Source of the DNA: an uncultured Bacteroidales bacterium
GTDB lineage: Bacteria; Bacteroidota; Bacteroidia; Bacteroidales; Paludibacteraceae
Reading direction: 5' to 3'
DNA length: 64,000 bases
NCBI GenBank assembly: GCA_900319035.1
Contig: ONMU01000005.1
Location: forward strand, 82,524 to 146,523
Position 1 is the stretch's first letter. Every line of letters starts with the position of its first letter. A program made the position numbers and the translations under genes. The notes under the pieces were generated by a model, which searched no databases, had not been told where the DNA came from, and saw nothing but the letters and a program-made list of their open reading frames with translations. This document shows, one piece after another, positions 23,861-32,592 of the stretch.

Positions 23861-25813
23861 GTATATAAACGGTTGCATCTCAGCCGTGACGAACTGATAG
23901 ATCACCACGATAGCAACGCAAGCTACTATCACCATGAGCCATAAAGGCATTGCACTGAATGCCAAACGGTACCTTCTCTTCCAGTTGGTTGGCAGCCAGT
24001 GGATCATCATTCCGGCAACGAACATCGCTACAACCCATCGGTACTCCCATAGAAACTCAGGAATGATGGCATTGCTCCATGCGCCACCTATCTGATTGAC
24101 CATGTTCTTTGCCGTGTTCCATGCTACCTCGTTGGCGGTCTCCGGATCGAGGTTACTGCTGCTTCGGAAGAAAAGACGGGTGAAGGTGATAAACGTGAAG
24201 GTCTGTAGAATCGCCCAGACGGTGGATAGCGAGTTCGCAAACCGGTTCTCTCTTTCGGAGATCTCCTCCCTGTCCAGCGAGATGAGCCAATAGACATACC
24301 GAATAGCGGTACCGAGCCAGATGAGTGCCGACCAGACCGCAAACATACGCCATACTGGCAGGTTCGTGAAGAAATCCGCTACACACAAACCTGCTGTCAG
24401 CAAGGTGATGCTCGCAAAACGAAGATGCCAATTCATCTTCCGCCAGATCTTCTCAATGATCATTCCGAAACCGTTGATACCGCCCCATATGATGAAATTC
24501 CAACTTGCTCCATGCCAAAGACCGCCCAAGACCTGCGTGATGAACGAGTTCAGATTTGCGTAGAGAAGCTTCAGATTTGAGGATTTGAAGATTTGAAGAT
24601 TTGAAGATTGCGCCCAATGGTTGTATATCGCTACGCATACCATGAATACGGCAAAGGGCACGAGGATCTGCCACCACCATCCTGTCAAGGCGGCGGAGAC
24701 AAAAGCAATCAAGCTTAACCAGAAATACGTACCAAAACCGATCTTCCTGTTGCCGCCTAAGGGTATATACAGATAGGTCTTCAGCCAGCGTCCTAAGGAC
24801 ATATGCCATCTTCTCCAGAACTCCTGTGGACTTTGGCTCTTATAGGGCGAGTTGAAGTTCATCGGCAGGTAGAATCCCATCAGCATCGCTACGCCGATAG
24901 CTATATCCGTATAACCCGAGAAGTCCGCATAGACCTGCAGCGAGTAGGCAAAGAGCGCAAACAGGTTCTCGAATCCCGAGAAGAGCAAGGGGTTGTCAAA
25001 CACACGGTCAATGAGATTCACTGCCAAGTAATCCGACATGATGATCTTCTTCGCCAAACCATTTAAGATCCAGAAAACCGCTATACCGAACAACCTCCGG
25101 CTCAGACGGAACGGTTTGTATAGTTGTGGAATGAACTCCTCTGCACGCACGATAGGTCCGGCTACCAACTGCGGGAAGAAAGAGACGTAGAACCCAAAAT
25201 CGAGTATGTTCTTCACCGGCTGAATACGTCCCCTAAAGACATCCGCCGTATAGGAGATCACTTGGAAGATATAGAACGAGATACCTACCGGCAGCACGAT
25301 CGTATCGACACTGAACCGACCTGCTTCGGCAAAACCGTTACCCACATAGGCGAAGATGTCAAACACGCGGAATCCGGTGCCGAACAGGTCATTGATCATG
25401 TTCGTGAAGAAATACGCGTACTTGAAATATGCCAATAACCCCAAGTCAATGACTACCGAAAGTGCCAAGAAAAGATAGGCAACAGGTAACTTGTAATTTT
25501 TAATTCGTAATTCGTAATTGTTAATTTGAGAATGTTTAATTCTCTGTGCGATAAGCCAATCGCTCAGCGTCACAAACGCCAAGAGAAGCAGGAACAAACC
25601 GCTGGTCTTGTAGTAAAAGAACCAACTGACGAACAGCAGATATACATTGCGCAGATGGAGTCTTCCTTTCTCCTTTCCTGTCCCGCTATTCCCTATTATC
25701 AGCGCGAATAGCGCATACACGATCGCAAAGAACGCCCAGAAATAGAACTGAGTGAACAATAACGGGCTATTCTCGTCAAAAGCAAATATGTAATGTAAAA
25801 AGTCCACCTTCAA
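23849..25813 (-). CDS. MBOAT family O-acyltransferase (AlgI/DltB-like)
   Basis: A polytopic enzyme of 654 residues that transfers acyl groups to a cell-surface polymer or lipid. The conserved His lies in GGLWHGASWNFIIWGG, preceded by SPQEFWRRWHMSLGRWLKTYLYIPLGG, both typical of AlgI-like proteins. About a dozen hydrophobic segments are visible. Two repeat-derived inserts occur: NNYELRIKNYKL (25493-25541) and SSNLQIFKSSNLK (24571-24610), both in predicted loops. The adjacent SGNH protein is the usual partner, so an envelope polysaccharide acetylation pair is likely. Confidence 0.9.
   Translation of the reverse strand: MKVDFLHYIFAFDENSPLLFTQFYFWAFFAIVYALFALIIGNSGTGKEKGRLHLRNVYLLFVSWFFYYKTSGLFLLLLAFVTLSDWLIAQRIKHSQINNYELRIKNYKLPVAYLFLALSVVIDLGLLAYFKYAYFFTNMINDLFGTGFRVFDIFAYVGNGFAEAGRFSVDTIVLPVGISFYIFQVISYTADVFRGRIQPVKNILDFGFYVSFFPQLVAGPIVRAEEFIPQLYKPFRLSRRLFGIAVFWILNGLAKKIIMSDYLAVNLIDRVFDNPLLFSGFENLFALFAYSLQVYADFSGYTDIAIGVAMLMGFYLPMNFNSPYKSQSPQEFWRRWHMSLGRWLKTYLYIPLGGNRKIGFGTYFWLSLIAFVSAALTGWWWQILVPFAVFMVCVAIYNHWAQSSNLQIFKSSNLKLLYANLNSFITQVLGGLWHGASWNFIIWGGINGFGMIIEKIWRKMNWHLRFASITLLTAGLCVADFFTNLPVWRMFAVWSALIWLGTAIRYVYWLISLDREEISERENRFANSLSTVWAILQTFTFITFTRLFFRSSSNLDPETANEVAWNTAKNMVNQIGGAWSNAIIPEFLWEYRWVVAMFVAGMMIHWLPTNWKRRYRLAFSAMPLWLMVIVACVAIVVIYQFVTAEMQPFIYFQF
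24571..24610. repeat. 8-base tandem repeat inside the MBOAT gene, unit GAAGATTT, 5 units
   Basis: TCAGATTT, GAGGATTT, GAAGATTT, GAAGATTT, GAAGATTG. Coding-strand peptide SSNLQIFKSSNLK, a rare 8-base unit in the window. Confidence 0.9.
25493..25541. repeat. heptamer repeat inside the MBOAT gene, units GTAATTC/TTAATTT, 7 units
   Basis: GTAATTT, TTAATTC, GTAATTC, GTAATTG, TTAATTT, GAGAATG, TTTAATT. Coding-strand peptide NNYELRIKNYKL. Confidence 0.9.
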
Positions 25814-25817
25814 TTAT

Positions 25818-25847
25818 CTCCTTTCACCTTTCACCTTTCCATTTCCT
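25818..25847. repeat. heptamer repeat, unit CTTTCAC
   Basis: CTTTCAC, CTTTCAC, CTTTCCA between the MBOAT and SGNH genes; it covers the SGNH stop region. Confidence 0.75.
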
Positions 25848-27150
25848 CTCCTTCCAAAATCCACTGTACTACAGCGTTTCCGGCTTTGCGGGCACCGCTG
25901 CGCATGAAATGGATACCGTCGCTGCCTGCCAAACCGTTCTCTTTCCAACGAGCCATACTTCCGGCACCGCCCATATAGTTGAAAAGACTGAAATAGGCGA
26001 TATTCTCCTCCATTGCCATCTTCCTAAGCAGGCGATCCATATAAGGTATCATCGGATACGTGATCCATTCTCCGTTTTCCTGCGTCAGCATATCACTCGG
26101 ACCGATGAAGAGGATAGACGCCTCTGGTGCGCAGGATTGCAAATACCGAACCTGCTCGCGCAAACCCTTGACAATCGAACTGATGGTACTCGGGTTCTTG
26201 TTAAATGGTATCGCATTTCCGCCAAACTGCATGATGATCAGCGTCACGTTCTGCTCGCGGTAGAATGAACTCAGTTGCTGACGGTCGATCTTCGTGAAGA
26301 CGGTTCCTAAACATCCGCGCATAGGGATATTGTCCACGATGACACCGGTCTTGCTCTCCTGCGAAAGGGCATAGACGGAACCTTTGCCGGACAGATAAAC
26401 GGAGTCGCCGGACGTCCTGTAATGAACGCTGCTGTCGGCGAAGATGCGCCATGTGTTGTAACGTGCGTTATTGTCCTGCGGCGTACAGATTGCGATGACT
26501 TCTTCACTGCCGCTTACGAGACTGTCGTTCATCACTGCCACTTGTCCCATCACGCCGTAGAGACCGTCCTCACGTTGCGTCCGTTTAGGTCCATAGACCA
26601 TGTATCGCTGCGGACCTTGAGCAGGCTGTATCTGTTTGCCGTTCATGACAAGACGCTGTCTAACCGTACGGCTCGGGATCGTCTGAGCCAAAGGCAGCAG
26701 ACCTGCTCCGGAACCGCCGTAACGGCTCTGCAAGGCTTCGCGTATCTGTTGCGTCATTCGGTCTTCTTCTATCTGGCTGTCTCCGTAATGAAGCACCCTC
26801 ACTTTCTTGGTGTCGGCTTGATCCAACGAAGCGTAGAAGGACTTCAGGAAGACGCGGCTGTCAACAGTGCTGTCCACCGCCACACGAGGTACCTCTATAC
26901 GCGGCTCTTCTTTTACTTCTGGGGATTCGGGTAGGATAGTATCTTGCGGCTCAGGAAGGCTTGCATCTATCTCCTCCTCTATCTCCTCACATTCCTGTTG
27001 AGACGTAGTGGGGTTTCCTATCACCTCTGCTAAGGTCGGCCACCTCAGTTCGTACTCATGGTACACAACCCTTCCCGGCAGAACCATACTCAGCCCTGCC
27101 AAACCTGCCATTATACAAGCAATAAATATGAATACTTTACTGGGACTCAA
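25831..27150 (-). CDS. SGNH/GDSL-type hydrolase or acetyltransferase partner
   Basis: The 439-residue protein has one N-terminal membrane segment (KVFIFIACIMAGLAGLSMVL), a Pro/Glu-rich linker (about 40-75) and an SGNH domain beginning VRVLHYGDSQIEEDRM (block I Ser), with a Gly/Asn block IIMQFGGNA, and ending in a DGIHFMRSGARKAG block V (Asp and His). It is adjacent to the MBOAT gene, and together they probably acetylate a surface polysaccharide. The start is a TTG inside a CTCAAAT heptamer block, with a stop codon two codons upstream. Confidence 0.83.
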   Translation of the reverse strand: MSPSKVFIFIACIMAGLAGLSMVLPGRVVYHEYELRWPTLAEVIGNPTTSQQECEEIEEEIDASLPEPQDTILPESPEVKEEPRIEVPRVAVDSTVDSRVFLKSFYASLDQADTKKVRVLHYGDSQIEEDRMTQQIREALQSRYGGSGAGLLPLAQTIPSRTVRQRLVMNGKQIQPAQGPQRYMVYGPKRTQREDGLYGVMGQVAVMNDSLVSGSEEVIAICTPQDNNARYNTWRIFADSSVHYRTSGDSVYLSGKGSVYALSQESKTGVIVDNIPMRGCLGTVFTKIDRQQLSSFYREQNVTLIIMQFGGNAIPFNKNPSTISSIVKGLREQVRYLQSCAPEASILFIGPSDMLTQENGEWITYPMIPYMDRLLRKMAMEENIAYFSLFNYMGGAGSMARWKENGLAGSDGIHFMRSGARKAGNAVVQWILEGEEMER

Positions 27151-27166
27151 ATCTCAAATCTCAAAT
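27146..27166. repeat. heptamer repeat, unit CTCAAAT, 3 units
   Basis: Three perfect units between trkH and the SGNH gene; the SGNH start codon (TTG on the minus strand, 27148-27150) is part of it. Confidence 0.85.
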
Positions 27167-27170
27167 CATT

Positions 27171-28619
27171 TTACTTCTTCCACAACGCCCTGCTGAACAA
27201 CAGCAAGATGGTGAATATCTCCAAACGTCCGATGAGCATGACGAAGGTCGCTACCCATTTTGCGATGGTCGGGAAGGCGGCATAACATCCGCTGGAACCC
27301 CATTGACCGATGGACACACCCACATTACCTATCATTGAAACGGCTACCCCCAAGGACTCGTCAAAACCGATACCGCAAGCACAGAAACACAGCGAAGCAG
27401 CCACGATGATCGCCATGTAGAAGAACATAAACGCTACCACGTTACTGGTGGTCTGCTCGCGAAGGGTCAAGCCGTTGAACCGCACAGGGATGACCGCATT
27501 CGGGTGAATACGACGTTTGATCTCCGCGTTAGCTGATTTGGCAAAAATAGCCAAACGTACCCATTTGATACCTCCGGCTGTTGAACCCGATGCACCGCCT
27601 GTGAGCATAAGGAAGAACACGATCATCCATAGGAAAGGAGGCCAAACCATATAATCCGCTGCAACAAATCCTGTACTGGTGATCGTCGCAATGGAGGTAA
27701 AGAAACCTATTCGGATGCTGGATAGCAGATGCGTATGAAGGAGCAGACCTCCGGAAAGTACCAGACCAGCTATGATACAAGCCCCTACGTACCAACGCGT
27801 CTCCTCGTCACGGATCAGGCGCATCGGCTTGCCGCGGAAAGCATAGATCAGCTGCGTGAAGTTAATACCCGAGAGGAGCATAAACACTATGATGATCCAT
27901 TGGATCGCGGGAGAGTACGAGATCACGCTGTCGTTATGAGTAGAGAATCCTCCGGTGGAGATGGTTGCCATCGAGTGACAGATAGCGTCAAACCGTCCCA
28001 TACCAAACAGCCATAACAGCACTCCTTCGCCAATGGTCAGAAGGATATACGTCAACCACATATGTCGGGCGGTGTCGGCTATACGGGGACTCAGTTTGTC
28101 GTAACTGACACCTGTCACCTCGGCGCTGTAGAGCTGCATTCCTCCCAAACCGAACATAGGCAGGATAGCTACACTCAGCACGATGATACCCATACCTCCT
28201 ATCCATTGGGAGAGCGAACGCCATAAGAGGATCGAACGGCTCTGAGCCGCTACGTCCGTGAAGACGGTAGAACCGGTGGTGGTGAAACCCGCCATGGCTT
28301 CGTACCAAGCGTTGGTGATCTCCGGCAACGCGCCGCTCAACCAATAGGGTAGCAATCCGAATAACGAATAGACGATCCAGACCATCGCTACGATGACGTA
28401 GCCTTCACGTTCGCCTACACGCTTCTCTGCGTGACGACCGGCTGCTAACATCCACCAACTGCTCATCCATGTTACGAAAGTGGAGATGAGCCATGCGCCG
28501 AGATCCGGTTCATCGTACCACCAAGCCGCAAAAGTAGGAATGAGCATGAACTGCGCCTCTAAGAGGGTCAGCACGCCCATGGTCTTGAAAACTAACCTCC
28601 AGTTGAATGTTCGTGTCAT
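27171..28619 (-). CDS. trkH: Trk-type potassium uptake protein TrkH
   Basis: The membrane subunit of the Trk/Ktr potassium system. The 482-residue sequence contains four filter-like P-loop segments (GFTTTGSTVF, ISTGGFSTHNDS, TITSTGFVAADY, MIGNVGVSIGQWG) and many hydrophobic helices. It overlaps trkA by 4 bases, so the regulatory and channel subunits are coupled. Confidence 0.94.
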   Translation of the reverse strand: MTRTFNWRLVFKTMGVLTLLEAQFMLIPTFAAWWYDEPDLGAWLISTFVTWMSSWWMLAAGRHAEKRVGEREGYVIVAMVWIVYSLFGLLPYWLSGALPEITNAWYEAMAGFTTTGSTVFTDVAAQSRSILLWRSLSQWIGGMGIIVLSVAILPMFGLGGMQLYSAEVTGVSYDKLSPRIADTARHMWLTYILLTIGEGVLLWLFGMGRFDAICHSMATISTGGFSTHNDSVISYSPAIQWIIIVFMLLSGINFTQLIYAFRGKPMRLIRDEETRWYVGACIIAGLVLSGGLLLHTHLLSSIRIGFFTSIATITSTGFVAADYMVWPPFLWMIVFFLMLTGGASGSTAGGIKWVRLAIFAKSANAEIKRRIHPNAVIPVRFNGLTLREQTTSNVVAFMFFYMAIIVAASLCFCACGIGFDESLGVAVSMIGNVGVSIGQWGSSGCYAAFPTIAKWVATFVMLIGRLEIFTILLLFSRALWKK

Positions 28620-29950
28620 TTGAAGAATCGCTCTAATTGTCTAATTACATGGCTCTTACAGAAGACGACTACCAAGTCTCCGGAGATGATCTGCGTCTCG
28701 CCGTTCACCAATATACCTTCTCCTGCACGTACGATACCGCCTATATTCGCCTCGTCCGGCAGGTCCATATCTTTCACTTTATGACGAGTGATAGTGCTGC
28801 CTTCTTTGGCGTAGAACTCCACGATCTCGGCGTCGGCACTCGTCAGGTTATGTACGCCTCGAACGGACGCGTCCAAGAGCATCTGGTAGATATACGAAGC
28901 TGCGATGGTCTTTTTGTTGAGTACCGTTCCGATATCCAGACCTTCCGCCATGGGGATATAATCGAGGTTCTCCACCTCTGCGATGGTCTTACGGACACCA
29001 AAACGCTTAGCGGCAAGGCAAGCGAAGATGTTCGCCTCGCTGCTGTCTGTGATAGCTACGAAAGCGTCGGCATCTTGGATGCCTTCCTCTTTGAGCACGT
29101 CCATATCCGTTCCGTCATCGTTGATAATCAGCGCGTTAGGAACCTTATCGCTCAGTATATTACACAACTCGCGGTCTTTCTCGATGATCTTGATACTCAT
29201 CTCATCCGTCAGTTCGGTAGCCGCCTTGCGGGCAATACGTCCGCCGCCGAAGAAGATGACGTTCTTGATCTCGCGTTTGGACTTACCGAGTTCCTCACGC
29301 ATGAACTCCATGTTTTCTTTCGGGCACACGCAATATACCATGTCGTTCTCCTCCACCATATCTTGTCCGCGAGGAATGAGGGTTGTTTGCTCGCGTTTGA
29401 TGGCTACAATACGGTATTTGCCGTGGTTATAGATGCCGGAAGCAAAAGTCTTACCGATGATCTTAGCTCCGGCACGCACTTTGATGATACAAAGCTCCAA
29501 TGCACCCTGACACAGATGCAGGTGATACCGCATCCAGTTGGTACGCAGGCTCTCTTCGATCTCATTGGCTGCAAGCACCTCCGGATAGATCAGGTGGTTC
29601 AGACCCATAGCTTCGAAAAACTTGCGGTTCTCCGGCAGCAGGTACTCGTAGTTATCGATTCGCGCAAGAGTTCGTTTGGCGCCGAGTGAGTTGGCGATGA
29701 GGCAAGCTGTCATGTTCTCTGCCTCGTTTGGGGTAACGGAGATGAACAAGTCACATCCGTCCACACCTATATCGCGCTGGTCGTGGATAGAAGTGGGGTT
29801 ACCCACTTTCGTGAGCATGTCGTAGTTGGCGCTCAGGTCACCAAGCCTTTCTTGGCTCTCGTCCAAGAGGCTGATCTCCATGTCTTCGCGGCTAAGCAGT
29901 TTCGCCAAATGCGTTCCTACTTCGCCTGCACCTGCAATAACGATTCGCAT
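28616..29950 (-). CDS. trkA: Trk system potassium transport regulator TrkA
   Basis: A peripheral NAD-binding regulator of TrkH with two RCK modules. The first opens with IVIAGAGEVGTHLAKLLS and ends each half with a TrkA-C domain; the second Rossmann starts VIFFGGGRIARKAA near residue 231. The length of 444 is standard. The start overlaps the dxs 3' end by 34 bases on the same strand. Confidence 0.95.
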   Translation of the reverse strand: MRIVIAGAGEVGTHLAKLLSREDMEISLLDESQERLGDLSANYDMLTKVGNPTSIHDQRDIGVDGCDLFISVTPNEAENMTACLIANSLGAKRTLARIDNYEYLLPENRKFFEAMGLNHLIYPEVLAANEIEESLRTNWMRYHLHLCQGALELCIIKVRAGAKIIGKTFASGIYNHGKYRIVAIKREQTTLIPRGQDMVEENDMVYCVCPKENMEFMREELGKSKREIKNVIFFGGGRIARKAATELTDEMSIKIIEKDRELCNILSDKVPNALIINDDGTDMDVLKEEGIQDADAFVAITDSSEANIFACLAAKRFGVRKTIAEVENLDYIPMAEGLDIGTVLNKKTIAASYIYQMLLDASVRGVHNLTSADAEIVEFYAKEGSTITRHKVKDMDLPDEANIGGIVRAGEGILVNGETQIISGDLVVVFCKSHVIRQLERFFK

Positions 29951-31878
29951 AATCCTTCTTTATCAAGTTTTAACATATGATATAGTTCCTTGGTGGAACC
30001 GTGTTCTACGTATTGGTCGTTGACGCCGAGACGGATGACGCGCGGCGTGTAACCATGGTCGCTCATCCATTCCAGTACAGCGCTTCCGAAACCACCGGCG
30101 ATGATACCATCTTCGGCTGTCACGATGGTCTTGTATTTCTTGCCCACGTCGTGTAAGATCTCCTCGTCCAGCGGTTTCAACCACCGCATATCGTAGTGAG
30201 CAATTTTTAATTTTGAATTTTGAATTTTTAATTCTTCAATCGCTTCTACCATCGTGTTTCCGATGGAACCTATTGTCAGTACGGCTACATCCTCTCCGTC
30301 ACGCAGCTTGACACCCTTTCCGTACTGTAATTCGGTCTGTACTCTGTCAGGCGAAGCCGGTCTGTCTTCTGTCAGGCGAAGCCGGTCTTCCACAGCGGCT
30401 CTGCCGCGTGGATACCTAATGGCTATGGGTCCTTCCATCGTCTCCGCAAGGCTCAACATCTCCCTCAGATCCTCAGCCGTTCTCGGCGCACAGATCTGCA
30501 TGTTCGGTATCGGACGCAGGTACGCTAAATCGAGCAATCCATGATGCGTAGCTCCGTCGTTGCCCACGATACCTGCACGATCAATACAAAGTACCACATG
30601 CAGGTTCTGCAACGCTACGTCATGCACGATGTTATCGTACGCCCGTTGCAGGAAAGTGGAGTAGATATTACAGTAAGGCACCATGCCTGCTTTGGCCAAA
30701 CCGGCACTAAACGTCACCGCGTGTCCTTCGGCGATACCCACATCGAACACCCGTTCCGGCAGCTCTTTTTGCATGATACTCATGCTGCAACCCGAAGGCA
30801 TTGCCGGCGTGATACCCACTATCTTCTCGTTCTTCTTCGCCAACTCCAACAAGGTCTCGCCAAACACCTCCTGCCAAAGAGGCTGAATTCTGACATCTGA
30901 ATTCTGAATTCTCTCGCCGGAGGCGACATTGAACTCTCCCGGAGCATGCCAAACGGTCTGGTCGTTCTCCGCAGGAGCGTAACCTTTACCTTTCTTGGTG
31001 ATAATATGCAGCACTTTGGGACCGCGGTGGTTCTTGATCTCACTCAGGATGCGCACTAAGCCCTCTACGTCATGCCCGTCGGTCGGACCGAAATAACGGA
31101 TGTTCAGACCCGTGAAGATATTGTTCGGCTGCTTGCTGAGCATCGCCTTGAGGTTGTTGTTACGGCGAAGCCAAGCCTGCCGTTTACGCTCATCCACAAG
31201 GTGCATCTTCTCCGCCAATTGGTACAACCTCCACCTCCATTTGTTATAGGTCGAACTGGTCGTCAGATCCACGAGATACTGCGTGATACCGCCCTTCAGC
31301 GGATCAATCGCCATGTGGTTGTCATTGAGCACGATCAGCAGGTTGTTCTTGTCCATCGAGGTGTTGTTCAGCCCCTCAAAAGCCAAGCCGCCCGTCATCG
31401 CCCCATCGCCTATGATCGCTACGACACTGCGAGACTTTCTACTCTCAACTTCTCTCAACTCTAAACTCTCAACTCTAAACTTTTCTGCAATATCGATTCC
31501 CAGCGCAGCTGAAATCGAGTTGCTGGCGTGCCCTGCAATAAAAGCATCGTATTCGCTCTCGTTCGGGTTTGTGAACGGCGAGAGACCTTTGAACTGACGG
31601 TTCGTGTGAAAACGATCCCGCCTTCCGGTCAGGATCTTATGCGCATAAGCTTGATGCCCCACATCCCACACGAGTTTGTCGTTGGGGGTATCGAAGACAT
31701 AATGAAGTGCCACCGTCAACTCGATAGCGCCTAACGACGAACCGAGATGTCCGGGGTTCTTACTCAGCGCCTCGATGATGAATTGCCTCAACTCCGCACA
31801 CACAGCAGGTAACTCGTTTACCTTCAGCTTCTTCAAATCCGCCGGCGAATCAATCTTATTTATATATTGATAATCCAT
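29917..31878 (-). CDS. dxs: 1-deoxy-D-xylulose-5-phosphate synthase
   Basis: Dxs makes DXP from pyruvate and glyceraldehyde 3-phosphate for isoprenoids, thiamine and PLP. The TPP motif GDGAMTGGLAFEGLNN (about 155-170), HPGHLGSSLG-like start (NPGHLGSSLG) and the C-terminal transketolase domain are present. At 653 residues it carries four repeat-derived segments: RVESLELREVESRKS just before the TPP motif, IQNSDVRIQ, LRLTEDRPASPDRVQ and KIQNSKLKI. No other gene here has so many. It heads the operon with trkA, trkH, SGNH, MBOAT and coaE, from a clear promoter at 31994-32025. Confidence 0.96.
   Translation of the reverse strand: MDYQYINKIDSPADLKKLKVNELPAVCAELRQFIIEALSKNPGHLGSSLGAIELTVALHYVFDTPNDKLVWDVGHQAYAHKILTGRRDRFHTNRQFKGLSPFTNPNESEYDAFIAGHASNSISAALGIDIAEKFRVESLELREVESRKSRSVVAIIGDGAMTGGLAFEGLNNTSMDKNNLLIVLNDNHMAIDPLKGGITQYLVDLTTSSTYNKWRWRLYQLAEKMHLVDERKRQAWLRRNNNLKAMLSKQPNNIFTGLNIRYFGPTDGHDVEGLVRILSEIKNHRGPKVLHIITKKGKGYAPAENDQTVWHAPGEFNVASGERIQNSDVRIQPLWQEVFGETLLELAKKNEKIVGITPAMPSGCSMSIMQKELPERVFDVGIAEGHAVTFSAGLAKAGMVPYCNIYSTFLQRAYDNIVHDVALQNLHVVLCIDRAGIVGNDGATHHGLLDLAYLRPIPNMQICAPRTAEDLREMLSLAETMEGPIAIRYPRGRAAVEDRLRLTEDRPASPDRVQTELQYGKGVKLRDGEDVAVLTIGSIGNTMVEAIEELKIQNSKLKIAHYDMRWLKPLDEEILHDVGKKYKTIVTAEDGIIAGGFGSAVLEWMSDHGYTPRVIRLGVNDQYVEHGSTKELYHMLKLDKEGLCESLLQVQAK
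30202..30236. repeat. heptamer repeat inside dxs, unit AATTTTT/AATTTTG, 5 units
   Basis: AATTTTT, AATTTTG, AATTTTG, AATTTTT, AATTCTT. Coding-strand peptide ELKIQNSKLKI. Confidence 0.92.
30332..30391. repeat. AGGCGAAGCCGGTCT repeat pair inside dxs
   Basis: CTGTCAGGCGAAGCCGGTCT occurs twice, about 21 bases apart, and relates to the AGCGAAGCGGTC blocks elsewhere. It encodes LRLTEDRPASPDRVQ. Confidence 0.8.
30883..30910. repeat. heptamer repeat inside dxs, unit CTGAATT, 4 units
   Basis: CTGAATT, CTGACAT, CTGAATT, CTGAATT. Same unit as the coaE block. Coding-strand peptide RIQNSDVRIQ. Confidence 0.9.
31431..31487. repeat. heptamer repeat inside dxs, units CAACTCT/AAACTCT
   Basis: After GAGACTTTCTACTCT come CAACTTCTCT, CAACTCT, AAACTCT, CAACTCT, AAACTTT. 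Coding-strand peptide KFRVESLELREVESRKS, lying close to the TPP-binding motif. Confidence 0.85.
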
Positions 31879-31885
31879 GTTTGCT

Positions 31886-31943
31886 TATCCACGTTTCCTA
31901 TTCCACGTTTCCTATTCCAAGTTTCCTATTCCAAGTTCCTTAT
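31886..31943. repeat. 14-base (2 x 7) tandem repeat, unit TATTCCACGTTTCC, 4 units
   Basis: TATCCACGTTTCC, TATTCCACGTTTCC, TATTCCAAGTTTCC, TATTCCAAGTTCC in the dxs leader, just before the ATG. Confidence 0.88.
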
Positions 31944-31993
31944 TTTATGCGCCTTACGTGTACGCGCATACTTATGCATTTTAAAATCGGCTG

Positions 31994-32025
31994 CAAATTT
32001 ACTACTTTTTTTGCATATATGCAAA
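31994..32025 (-). promoter_or_regulatory. promoter of the dxs operon
   Basis: Minus strand TTTG at 32022-32025 and TAAATTTG at 31994-32001, spacing 20. The -33 region is the perfect palindrome TTTGCATATATGCAAA. Confidence 0.9.
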
Positions 32026-32389
32026 TAAAAAGCATAAAAATTAACAATAATTGACGATTGTCCTGTTCATTTTTCATTTCTGTCGCATATTTGCGGCAGT
32101 TTTCCTCCCTCCCTCTCCCTTCGTCCTCTGCGTCGCTTCCCCTCCCTCTGTGGGGAGGGTCTGGGAGGGGTTGTAGCTCCATGCTGCTTCGGTGAGCGTC
32201 AATATAATCCGGACGATACCATCGTCCGCAAAAAAGATATTCATTATTCATTATTAATTATTCATTATTAATTATTCATTTTAATAATTCTTTGTCCCTT
32301 GCGTCGGGATCTGATCCCGACAAAAACACCTTCTAACTCCCCTTTCCGCCCCGAAAATCTCATTATTCTGACTTTTCCAAGCCTCAAAA
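32026..32389. other. gene-free spacer rich in repeats
   Basis: I see no gene. A pyrimidine-rich and G-rich stretch (32101-32175, with CCCTCCCTCTGTGGGGAGGG) resembles the CCTCCCT-AAAGGGAGG family, and a TCATTAT/TAATTAT heptamer block (32241-32280) follows. A 103-residue minus-strand open frame across it is an artefact of the repeats. Confidence 0.65.
32241..32280. repeat. heptamer repeat, units TCATTAT/TAATTAT, 5-6 units
   Basis: TCATTAT, TCATTAT, TAATTAT, TCATTAT, TAATTAT, TCATT. Same units as the block at 3197-3231. Confidence 0.92.
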
Positions 32390-32421
32390 TTTGCACATAT
32401 CAAAAAAATGTATTATCTTTG
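32390..32421 (+). promoter_or_regulatory. promoter of the 32593 gene
   Basis: TTTG at 32390-32393 and TATCTTTG at 32414-32421, spacing 20, with CACATATCAAA after the -33 box. The leader would be about 165 bases long. Confidence 0.85.
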
Positions 32422-32592
32422 CACCCGATTTTTGGATCACCTCTCATCCACTAACCCTCTCACCCACTAACCCCTCCCAAGGGCTCTGCCCGAGACCGGA
32501 TACAGAGTGGATCGAGACCGGAAAGGAGGTGTCCTAGACTATGCTATTTGTAAACACATTATAACAACCACATATACAAACGTTTACAGCCG
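32422..32592 (+). promoter_or_regulatory. long leader with a GGAGG element and a possible 7-codon frame
   Basis: The leader contains ACTAACCCTCTCACCCACTA-type repeats, then GAGACCGGA twice, then AAAGGAGGTG at 32523-32532. Nine bases later ATG (32541) opens MLFVNTL and stops at 32564, 28 bases before the ATG of the next gene. Bacteroidota rarely use Shine-Dalgarno sequences, so the match may be chance. Confidence 0.4.

Noticed and set aside
28637-29689. 350-residue plus-strand open frame opposite trkA
   Set aside because: It is the antisense shadow of trkA with no promoter and no recognisable domain.
31886-31943. TTATCCACG resembling a DnaA box, possible replication origin
   Set aside because: The match is part of a 14-base tandem repeat. 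No cluster of boxes, dnaA or AT-rich unwinding region is near.
31940-32251. 103-residue minus-strand open frame in the dxs upstream spacer
   Set aside because: It runs through repeat blocks and the dxs promoter; its composition reflects the repeats and it has no leader or family pattern.
32523-32564. Seven-codon frame MLFVNTL as a real leader peptide gene
   Set aside because: Too short to support on its own; I report the leader as unusual but not the peptide as a gene.
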